A stretch of DNA of 11,199 nucleotides from a bacterium (GTDB lineage Bacteria; UBP14; UBA6098; JAFGQG01), in the NCBI GenBank assembly GCA_016930435.1, contig JAFGGQ010000115.1, positions 1-11,199 of the forward strand. The letters are read 5' to 3'. Every line of letters begins with the position of its first letter. The first letter of the stretch is position 1. The notes beneath the pieces are model-generated. The model saw nothing but the letters and a program-made list of their open reading frames with translations. It was not told the DNA's origin and searched no databases. Positions 1 through 7,900 of this stretch are shown here, in pieces. Both the position numbers and the translations under genes were made by a program.

Positions 1-1040
1 ACGGTTATCCGGGGCAAGATCCCTTCCAGTGCTTCAAATGCTTCGGTACCGGGCAGGGGGCATAATTTGTTTTGACAACTCATAAATACAACAAAATTAT
101 GGAGATTATCATAGGAGTAATTTCTCAGATATTCCCATTTTTCCTGGTCGCTGGGGATGCTTCCATAGGGGAAGGCCAGGGAAGTAACCCGGAAGGACCG
201 GAAGCCCATTTCTTTTTCCATCTCTTTCATAAAATGGTGTATTGCCCGGTCGAACTTCTTAAGGGGTAGCATCTCCAGATTATCGTGGCCGGTAGTATGG
301 TGTCCGATCTCAAAACCCAGGTCCATAAGGTAATTTATCTTCTCGGCGACGATGTTTTTTTGGCCGAACGGGATCTTATCCAGGGAGAGATAAAATACCC
401 CCCTCATTTTAAAATCGGGGTACTTCTTGTTAAATTCAGCCATTATTCCAACGGCGCAGGAGTCCGAAACCATTAGTTCCATGTTGTCTTTGTGTTTGGC
501 TTCAAACTGGTTCTGCCAGCCATCGTCGAAGGTTAAGATAAAGGGCTTCTGTCCTGGCTTCAGGCCTAAATCAAAAGTCAAGAATTCCTGCAGGCCGATT
601 GGCCGAAAATTGGCTTCGTACAAGGCTTCCAGTTGCCGTTCGAACTGCGCCGGTGATACAGTTACTTTCTGGTGTTTATTGCATACATGGTGGTAAAGCA
701 ATATGGGAACTCCCCCCTGCGAGACCTTTTCCCGACCCTGAAAATATTGCGTTGCTGAATTATCAAGAAAAACTACTGTAGAATCCCTGCGATGAGTGCC
801 ATTTTGATTGTATTGCTCCGAGAGGGTAAGGCTCTTGCTGGAAAAAAAACCCGGGAATGTCGATAGCTGCGGGTTGAAGTTGGAGATTGCAAAGTACCTT
901 TTGAATACACTCTGACCTCCAATCAGCAATGCCAAACCAACAAGACTTAACAGAATGACAAGGGACAGAAAACCTTTCAGTATTTTTACTATTCTATTCT
1001 TCACTACAGTAATATAAAGTAACCTTAGTTTATATTTCAT
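1..1040 (-). CDS. Membrane-anchored polysaccharide deacetylase (CE4/NodB fold), C-terminus cut by window edge
   Basis: I translated this frame by hand; 346 codons are present and the stop lies beyond base 1. Residues about 23-42 form a hydrophobic helix after a Lys/Arg-rich start, so the protein is probably anchored in the inner membrane with its enzyme domain outside. Carbohydrate esterase family 4 motifs are clear. PILLYHHV is at 112-119, as in PgaB/IcaB-type enzymes. TFDDG is at 170-174 (D172 the expected catalytic base, D173 metal). HTTGH is at 248-252 (two metal histidines), and FPYG at 290-293. The family removes N- or O-acetyl groups from polysaccharides using a divalent metal. The substrate here is unknown; an exopolysaccharide or peptidoglycan are candidates. 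The ATG at 1038-1040 overlaps the upstream gene by 11 bases, suggesting translational coupling. A GTG at 1002-1004 is an alternative start, and neither has a good ribosome binding site. The ALEGILPRI tail suggests the enzyme domain is nearly complete. Confidence 0.9.
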   Translation of the reverse strand, partial: MKYKLRLLYITVVKNRIVKILKGFLSLVILLSLVGLALLIGGQSVFKRYFAISNFNPQLSTFPGFFSSKSLTLSEQYNQNGTHRRDSTVVFLDNSATQYFQGREKVSQGGVPILLYHHVCNKHQKVTVSPAQFERQLEALYEANFRPIGLQEFLTFDLGLKPGQKPFILTFDDGWQNQFEAKHKDNMELMVSDSCAVGIMAEFNKKYPDFKMRGVFYLSLDKIPFGQKNIVAEKINYLMDLGFEIGHHTTGHDNLEMLPLKKFDRAIHHFMKEMEKEMGFRSFRVTSLAFPYGSIPSDQEKWEYLRNYSYDNLHNFVVFMSCQNKLCPLPGTEAFEALEGILPRIT

Positions 1041-4000
1041 TTTCAGCCGGCAATTCGGCGACTGAGATATAATCTACAGAAACCTTCAGAAATTTATCCA
1101 CATAAAACCCAACATTGCCGTTGCTAAGGGTCTCGTCCTTTATCACTCCCATGTGATGGTCATTAATAAACAGTTCGTAGTAGCATTCCCTGCAAACAAC
1201 CTTTAGAACATTTTCCTGATTTCCGGAGGCTATGTGGCGTGAAGGCACTAAATCCTCCTGTGGTTTTATGAGGGTCCAGCTACCATTAAGCCTTTTGGTA
1301 AAAATATACCGGCCGCTTCCGGTTATCCCTAAAAGATAAAAGTTTTGAGGGTCCTGTACCTTGAAGATTATCCCAAACAGGAAGTTATCGTTTCCTTCTT
1401 CTTTTTCAAGCCGGGCTTCATAAATAAAATCATCGACATCCCAGTTTTGATTGAAAACTATCACAGGATTATCCGTATTGATGTTGTTTAACTCATAGCG
1501 GCCGTTTTTTACATTGATAGAATTATTTTCGAACCAGCCGTTTGTGTTATTGAGGAAATTATCCATCACCACTTGTAAGCCTGCATAATCATCCTGACCA
1601 GGAGCTATTCCGCTAAAATTTGCCAGGAGAATCTGATCAAAATTAGTTAAAAAAAAGATTGCAGTAAGCACTATCAGGACAAGGATGACCCCCACTCCCG
1701 TACGGCTGAAAAAGCGGCCGATTCTGGAACCTTTCAACGGCTGTTTTCTATCACTCGATCTAAGTTCTGCAGGTTCCCAAATACCCTCCATTTCCCGAGG
1801 GGAAGTCTCTTTCCCCAGTTCAATATTCAAGTTCGCCAGCTTTTCCGATAGCAATTTTTGTTCATCGGAAAGGCTACGGTTAGCCTTTTGAAATTCCCGG
1901 GTCTTGGTCACCATCTGCTCATACTTTTGAAGTAACGAACGATAACTCTCCTTTAATTCCATGAAGTCCATATAGTCGATCTGGGTGGATTTCTCCCTTA
2001 AAATATCGATGTCGTTCAGGATCTGTTTGTGCTGCACCAAAAAAGACCTGTAATCCTTTTGAAGATCAAGATATTGGCCGCTTAAACGTTCATTGAGTTC
2101 GTATAATTTGGGAACCCGGTTAACCTTGCTGTTCACTTCCTCGATCTTCTTATTTATGGTCTTAACCTCTTCTACCCTGGTTTGAACCCCTTTAGAAACA
2201 TCCTCGAATTTCTGATTTAGGGAACCTATCGAACCTTCTATCACTTCGAGGCGCTTCAAAGTACCAGCTACATTAGTGAATAAACCGGAGACTTTGTTAT
2301 TGAATGTGTTCATCTCCTGTACCAGTATCTCATTGTCCGATTTTACTTTGTTCTCCAACTCGGATATTTTCCCCCGGAAGGTCTTGCCCAGCTTAACCTC
2401 ATTATCAAGGGTATTCTGAACCTTTGCGAACTTGGTGGAAAGCTCGTTAAAGAGGTTCATAACCTCGTTAAAATCATCGCTCAGCTGCTTAAACGCTCCC
2501 TCTTTTTTCTTGAGATCCTCCACATGCTTAGCTATCTCGGAAAGGGTTAAATAAAAATTATTGGACTTAGCATTAGAAGCCTTAACCTTTTCGCGAAGCT
2601 CATTCAAACCTTCTTCCTGCTGGAACTTCAGCTCCTGAATCTTGGTAGTAAAATTATTATTATTCTCTACAATCTCCTCAAAAATTGCCTTAAGCTCACT
2701 CATATTACTGCGCAGCTTCTCCACTGCTTTTTTATTATCGGAAAGCTCATCATCATTTTTTAAAGAACTTTCCATCACCCGGGAAGTAACATCTTCCATT
2801 CGGTTTGAAAGGCTTTGGAACTTATTTCCCAGCTTGTTCAAACCTTCTTCAAAGTTTCCTTTTAAAAGGTTTAGCTCCGAATGGACCAGGCTGTTCTCAT
2901 TGGAATTTGAGGCGGTGCTTTCCTGTATTCTCAGTATATCCTCCCGGAATAAATTTACTTCCTTGAGTAAGTCATCCAGGCGCTCGTGAACCCCCTCTAA
3001 TTCTTCTTCACCCTTTTTCTGAGATTTAATTCCTATTTTTAAACCATCAATCTCCTTTTCCAGATGTGCAATATTTTCATTAATTCCCTGGAAATTGCTA
3101 TCCAAAGCGCTTCGGCTCTCCGCTTCTTTATTTTTCAAGTTGTCAAGGTTCTTGCCCAGATCATTAAAACGAAAATGCGCTTCATCTATCGCTTTCTGTT
3201 GGGCTTGCCTCCAATCCGCCAGTTCATTCAAAAGGCCTTCCAACTTTGTATCCCTCTCACCCCCGATAGCCTCCAAATTAGCAACCTGTTTTCTCAACTT
3301 TTCCAGCTGAGACTTCTGGCTATCCGGCTTCTCAGCTACCGCCTTTTGCAGTGACAGGTATTGGGTTTCCAGTTCACTCCAACGCTGCTCTTCGGAATTA
3401 TGAAGCTGCTTTATTTGCTCATTAAGAACCGACTGGTCGTTTTCCAGGGTTTTCAATTTTTCTTTTAACATTAGGAATTCACTATCTGCCCGATTGCCCT
3501 GAGGGGCTTGCTGAAGCCTTTCCTGGAGCTTCCGGTGCAATTCCTCGGTTTCAGCAATAAGGGCTTTCAGGTTCTCAAGGTCGGGAAGGGTCTGAGGCTT
3601 TTTATCTTCTGGCTTGGACCGCAGATCTCTCACTTCATTATCCAGAGTTTCCAATCGGGATACCAGTTCGGCCAATACTCCCGGGTCTGCTACAGGCTTT
3701 TCCAATAATGGGGTGAGCTCATTGATATATTGGCTGGTTTTGCTCTCCTGTGCTTTAAGAGCTTCATGCAACCCGCTAATTTGACCTTTTAGATCAGCGA
3801 TACTCTGCTTTACTTCACTTATTTCCTGGGTTTGCAGGGTGAACCTATCGCTCCTGACTTCCCATTCCCCTAATGCAGTCCGGGCTGCCTGAAACTGAGT
3901 CCCCAGTTTAGATACGTTGTCCCGCAACTCCTTGATTTGGTCCTGGAGAATATTATAGTTTTCGGTCCAGGATTCCCGACCAGCCTCCTTCTCCAAATTG

Positions 4001-4560
4001 GCTATCTTTTCTGTAATATCAGCAACCGTTAATTGCAGGGCTTGAATTTCAATTATGTCCGCTCCCCGCTGACCGGAATCATCCGGCAGGCTCTCAACCC
4101 CGTTTTCTCCTCGCGCCGGAGATGATAATGTTCTGCTCAATTGGGATTGGACTTCCTGCCATTCCGGATAGAGTTCCTGAATACTTTTGAAGCGCTCTAT
4201 CCTTTCCCGGGTCCCCTGTTCGGGCAGGGAAAGCTCATCAGCAAGGAACTTCGCTCTATCCCTGATCTCGATTGCTATCTTTTCCCAATCGCTTGTTTCT
4301 GTATGTATTAAGGAAGACGGGGCGGGTAAAGGGAAAGCGAGATCCATGAAATCATCGTCAACCTTTATTTTATAAGGTATCTCCAAACGATCAAGAGAGT
4401 TGATAATTTTGCTGAAAGCCTGAAGGTCATAAACCTTTTTAAACTTGACATCCTTCCTCTGAAGGAGCTGAACCATCTCTTCTCCGAAGGCCTGTCGCCA
4501 TTTCTTCAGATCACTCTCTGGGGATATTTTCGGGAAGATAAAAGCAAGCTCAATCTGCAT
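1030..4560 (-). CDS. Large coiled-coil inner-membrane protein with a periplasmic concanavalin-like (DUF1080-type) domain
   Basis: I do not recognise this 1176-residue protein as a named family. Residues 1-142 form a mixed alpha/beta-looking N-terminal region of unknown type. Residues 143-167 are a polar Gly/Ser/Pro linker. Residues 168 to about 916 are almost continuous heptad-like Leu/Ile/Val spacing with Glu, Lys, Gln and Asn, as in a long coiled coil. A basic stretch (residues 938-953, several Lys/Arg) precedes one transmembrane helix at 955-974, so the coiled coil should be cytoplasmic. Residues about 998-1170 resemble a jelly-roll/DUF1080-type domain: a DNF opening, NGRYEL, a YEARL strand, FGIIFKVQDPQNFYLLGI, SGRYIF, FINDHHMG and a GNVGFYV end. 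This fold often binds or cleaves glycans; I see no assignable catalytic residues. The only two cysteines are C1123 and C1126. It is the first gene of a leftward pair with the deacetylase, so a structural or sensory role in polysaccharide handling is inferred. The start is supported by a GGAG site. Confidence 0.88.
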   Translation of the reverse strand: MQIELAFIFPKISPESDLKKWRQAFGEEMVQLLQRKDVKFKKVYDLQAFSKIINSLDRLEIPYKIKVDDDFMDLAFPLPAPSSLIHTETSDWEKIAIEIRDRAKFLADELSLPEQGTRERIERFKSIQELYPEWQEVQSQLSRTLSSPARGENGVESLPDDSGQRGADIIEIQALQLTVADITEKIANLEKEAGRESWTENYNILQDQIKELRDNVSKLGTQFQAARTALGEWEVRSDRFTLQTQEISEVKQSIADLKGQISGLHEALKAQESKTSQYINELTPLLEKPVADPGVLAELVSRLETLDNEVRDLRSKPEDKKPQTLPDLENLKALIAETEELHRKLQERLQQAPQGNRADSEFLMLKEKLKTLENDQSVLNEQIKQLHNSEEQRWSELETQYLSLQKAVAEKPDSQKSQLEKLRKQVANLEAIGGERDTKLEGLLNELADWRQAQQKAIDEAHFRFNDLGKNLDNLKNKEAESRSALDSNFQGINENIAHLEKEIDGLKIGIKSQKKGEEELEGVHERLDDLLKEVNLFREDILRIQESTASNSNENSLVHSELNLLKGNFEEGLNKLGNKFQSLSNRMEDVTSRVMESSLKNDDELSDNKKAVEKLRSNMSELKAIFEEIVENNNNFTTKIQELKFQQEEGLNELREKVKASNAKSNNFYLTLSEIAKHVEDLKKKEGAFKQLSDDFNEVMNLFNELSTKFAKVQNTLDNEVKLGKTFRGKISELENKVKSDNEILVQEMNTFNNKVSGLFTNVAGTLKRLEVIEGSIGSLNQKFEDVSKGVQTRVEEVKTINKKIEEVNSKVNRVPKLYELNERLSGQYLDLQKDYRSFLVQHKQILNDIDILREKSTQIDYMDFMELKESYRSLLQKYEQMVTKTREFQKANRSLSDEQKLLSEKLANLNIELGKETSPREMEGIWEPAELRSSDRKQPLKGSRIGRFFSRTGVGVILVLIVLTAIFFLTNFDQILLANFSGIAPGQDDYAGLQVVMDNFLNNTNGWFENNSINVKNGRYELNNINTDNPVIVFNQNWDVDDFIYEARLEKEEGNDNFLFGIIFKVQDPQNFYLLGITGSGRYIFTKRLNGSWTLIKPQEDLVPSRHIASGNQENVLKVVCRECYYELFINDHHMGVIKDETLSNGNVGFYVDKFLKVSVDYISVAELPAENEI

Positions 4561-4564
4561 TTAA

Positions 4565-4570
4565 TCTCCA
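4565..4570 (-). promoter_or_regulatory. Ribosome binding site of the coiled-coil gene
   Basis: On the minus strand TGGAGA precedes the ATG at 4558-4560, leaving five bases between GGAG and the start. This fixes the start of the 1176-residue protein. Confidence 0.7.
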
Positions 4571-4640
4571 ATTTCTTGAGTAATACGTAATCACCGTTTA
4601 TATCATTAATCCATATTCTTTAGTAAAAACTTTAAGTAAT

Positions 4641-4691
4641 GTATATAAACATATACGAATCAATTAGATTGTCAATATAAAAAGCGCTTTT
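4641..4691. promoter_or_regulatory. Cluster of three short palindromes over the leftward promoter (possible operator)
   Basis: Three perfect dyads lie side by side. GTATAT-AAAC-ATATAC (4641-4656) covers the proposed -10. CAAT-TAG-ATTG (4661-4671) touches the -35. AAAAGCGCTTTT (4680-4691) lies just upstream of the -35. Their placement fits repressor or activator sites, but short dyads are common in AT-rich DNA, so the assignment is tentative. Confidence 0.25.
4648..4675 (-). promoter_or_regulatory. Candidate sigma70-type promoter for the leftward pair
   Basis: On the minus strand a perfect TTGACA (4670-4675) is followed after 16 bases by TATGTT (4648-4653, 4 of 6 matches to TATAAT). Transcription would start near 4641, giving a leader of about 80 bases before the ATG at 4560. 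The sigma-factor preference of this organism is unknown, so this is a match to the general consensus only. Confidence 0.4.
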
Positions 4692-4905
4692 CATCGGTTT
4701 TATACGTGATAATAACCAGGCAGGGCTAATTTGAAACCCGGAACGGTTTCTTAAGTATTCTAATCTCCAAAACCCTATTAATACTCTATCTGCCTTAACT
4801 GCAAGAAGATTTGATATGGGAATCAACATATCTGCTTTATTGGGTAAATCAGGCCAGGAAATAAGTAAATAATATGTAATAAATGTAATCTATCTCATTT
4901 TTTAC

Positions 4906-4934
4906 TTGATATATTTTTATCTTGTTTGTATTTT
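4906..4934 (+). promoter_or_regulatory. Candidate sigma70-type promoter for the exported multidomain protein
   Basis: TTGATA (4906-4911, 5 of 6 matches to TTGACA) is followed after 17 bases by TATTTT (4929-4934, 4 of 6 matches). A transcript starting near 4941 would have a leader of about 35 bases before the ATG at 4976. The surroundings are very T-rich, so a chance match is possible. Confidence 0.35.
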
Positions 4935-4960
4935 TATGTCAATTTATTTTAAATCGAACA

Positions 4961-4968
4961 AAAGGAGG
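4961..4968 (+). promoter_or_regulatory. Strong ribosome binding site that decides the start at 4976
   Basis: AAAGGAGG ends seven bases before the ATG at 4976-4978. It supports that ATG over the in-frame TTG at 4922, and the ATG also places a proper signal peptide at the N-terminus. Confidence 0.85.
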
Positions 4969-4975
4969 ACCGGTT

Positions 4976-7900
4976 ATGTCAAAAGCAAAATTGGTTTTAA
5001 TTTTTACCCTGTTCGCCCTAACCATGCTTTTTAGTCAGCTATTTGCGCAAGGGGCTGCGCATAATGTTTATGGAATACTGCTGAATAATGACGGCAATCC
5101 CCCGGTGGAGAATTGCATTGTGTTCGAGGCTTATATCCTGGCCCGGCCGGGGGAAGTCCTTACCGAAAACTCACCGGGATGCGATTTTACCGATTCGACC
5201 TGGGTAGTAAACGTTGGCAACTTCACCACCCCTCCTGCTGATGGTGAAATCTTGCAGATCGACTTCACCGATACCTGTTTGAATCAGAACCTTACTATTC
5301 AAGGTCCTCTGGACCTCTCAATTCCACAGGAGTTTTGGGGGACGAGTACCCTGAACCTGATGCAGAAATTTATCACGGTGCTCACCCCAAATGGCGCTGA
5401 AACATTATTCGTGGGAGTTCCTTATCCAATTACCTGGAATACTATTGGTCCGGTAGCCAACGTTCAAATTGAATATTCTCTGAATAACGGGGCATCCTGG
5501 GTTAATGAAGTCTTATCTACCGTTAACGATGGATTTTATAACTGGACTCCGGCGGCAACCAGTAATCAAGCCCTGGTCAGGATTACCGATACGGTCGATG
5601 ATACCGTTTTTGACATCAGCGATGGCATTTTTGTGATTACCTTCCCTCCGGATATCACCCCCCCTGGTGCGGTCAATGATCTCAACGTCTGCGACTCGCT
5701 GGAGACAGCCCTCAGGCTGTGCTGGAATGCAGTTGGTGATGACGGATTAGTGGGTACTGCTTTTCGCTACGACATTCGCTTTTCACTTGATTCTATAACG
5801 GTTGCCAATTGGGCGGCAGCTACACTATGCACCGGTGAACCCATACCCGGCGTTGCTGGAACCCCTCAGACTTTCTGGGTAAATGGTCTAAATCCCGCTA
5901 CGACTTATTTCTTTGCAATGATCGTATTCGATGAAGAGGACAACGCATCTGCTCTTTCCAATGTCGCACGCGGTAAAACCCTTACCCCACCTGCAGCAGA
6001 TACTATCCCCCCGGATCCGGTGCTTGACTTAGCCGTTAATGGCGTCGAGCAGAACAGGGTTAATCTCATTTGGCATGCCGTAGGAGACGACGGCATTATC
6101 GGAACTGCTACAACTTATGATATTCGCTATTCCACCGATCCCATAAATGAAGGCAATTGGGGTGCCGCAGTGCAAGCTGCAGGAGAGCCAGCCCCCCTCC
6201 TTTCCGGAACCGAACAGACCTTCTGGGTCGCCGGATTGACACATACCACACTCTATTACTTCGCTATGAAGGTTACCGATGACGAGGGGAACATATCCGC
6301 CATATCAAATGTGGTCGATACCACCACCTTAAGTCCACCGGCTCCGGATGTTACCCCACCTGATCCGGTATCCGACCTGGCCATAAATGCCGTTGAGCAG
6401 TTCCGGGTACAGCTGATATGGAGCGCTGTAGGTGATGATGGTTTAGTGGGTAACGCCTCGGCCTACGACATCCGCTATTCAACTAATCCAATCTCCGACG
6501 TCAACTGGGATGCCGCAACCCTGTGCGCCGGGGAACCCGCACCCCTGCCCCCTGGAACTATTCAGACCTACTGGGTCGAAGGGCTAAACCACTCTACACT
6601 CTATTATTTTGCCATGAAAGTCCATGATGAAGTCCCCAATTTATCACTGCTTTCAAATGTAGTAAATACCCGAACCCTGTCCCCACCCGAAATGGATACG
6701 CTCTCCCCTGCAAGGATTAACTTTCATCTCGCCGATGTTGCTGAAGATGCCTTCAGGGTGTGGTGGTACGCACCAGGCGATGACGGTTGGGAAGGTACCG
6801 CTACTTATTACGATTTCCGTTATTCTACAAGTATCCTTGACGTCGTCAGCTGGTCATCCGCTATCCCCATTACTGACGAGCCCATTCCCGCCGTAGCAGG
6901 AACCCCCCAGGACTATATTCTCAGCGGCCTTACTCCAAGCACCCAATACTGGTTTGCGGGTAAAGCGTACGATGATGAGGGCCAAGCCTCGCCATTATCC
7001 AATGTGATCCGGGTTACGACTACCGCTAACGATGTTACTCCGCCGGGTACCATCTGGGACCTCGGCTTTGGTGAAATAACACCCACCAGCATAGAGCTTA
7101 TTTGGACCGCCCCCGGCGATGACGGCTGGATGGGTACAGCAACCGGTTATATCATTAAATACGCTACTTACCCTATCAACTCGGAAACATGGACCATGGC
7201 CACCTCCGTTCCAGCACCCCCTATTCCACTTCCCGCATTCTCCACCCAAACCTATACCCTGGAAGGATTAACCAGCGGCCAAACTTATTACTTCCGCATT
7301 CAGACCTATGACGATGTACCCAATTACTCAGGACTCTCTAATTCACCTTCTACCCCAACCATGGGCATCCTGCAACCACTTGCTGACATTACCATTGCTG
7401 AAGACAGCCCGGATTTCTACTATGTAAATCTGGATACCATTTTCTTCCCTACTACAATGGATTACACCGTTACGTCCACCTCGCCATTCGTCACCTTAAC
7501 CCTGCACGAAGGCTCATGGATCAGGGCGCACCTGACCGGAGAATATTCAGGCATCTCCGAGATCATCGTAAACGCATCCAGCGGAATCTATACATTCTCA
7601 GATACCGCTATCATCGACGTTTACCCGGTTAACGATCCACCGGTATTTTCCCATCCTCCATTGGACACCACACTGGTTGAATCGGTCCCCTTCTATTACG
7701 ATGTGGATGCTTATGATGTAGATAGCGATACTATTTACTATGAATTAATATCATTCCCTCACGGGATGACTATAAACCACTATACCGGCGAGATTGAGTG
7801 GACGCCCTATGGCATCGAAGGAACAACATTCGTGGAAGTGGGTATTACCGATCTGGATATTGTTGGTTATGTCACTCAGATTTACATTGTCTTCATTTAC

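Larger units (their letters stand above)
4561..4975. other. Divergent intergenic region, 415 bases, no gene seen
   Basis: This AT-rich stretch separates the two divergent genes. It holds a probable ribosome binding site and promoter for each side, and a cluster of short palindromes at 4641-4691. Two copies of ATGTAAT lie at 4874-4880 and 4883-4889, 9 bases apart, just upstream of the rightward -35. The middle part (about 4692-4870) has one minus-strand reading frame of 65 codons with no ribosome binding site; I do not accept it as a gene. I see no tRNA, small-RNA hairpin with a T-tract, or riboswitch. Confidence 0.75.

Noticed and set aside
72-781. Four plus-strand frames in the first 800 bases
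   Set aside because: They are antisense to the deacetylase frame, which shows conserved catalytic motifs in the right order.
1002-1004. GTG start for the deacetylase
   Set aside because: Possible, but the ATG at 1040 gives a better basic N-terminus and overlaps the upstream gene as coupled genes often do. It is kept only as an alternative.
2642-2989. 115-codon plus-strand frame
   Set aside because: It lies wholly opposite the coiled-coil gene. Its Ser/Leu/Phe-rich product is what the reverse of Glu/Lys/Asn codons gives.
4632-4829. 65-codon minus-strand frame in the divergent region
   Set aside because: It has no ribosome binding site before its ATG, no domain or signal peptide, and it overlaps the proposed leftward promoter.
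4922-4975. In-frame TTG giving an 18-residue N-terminal extension of the exported protein
   Set aside because: AAAGGAGG sits seven bases before the ATG at 4976, and that ATG begins a proper signal peptide; the extension would bury it.
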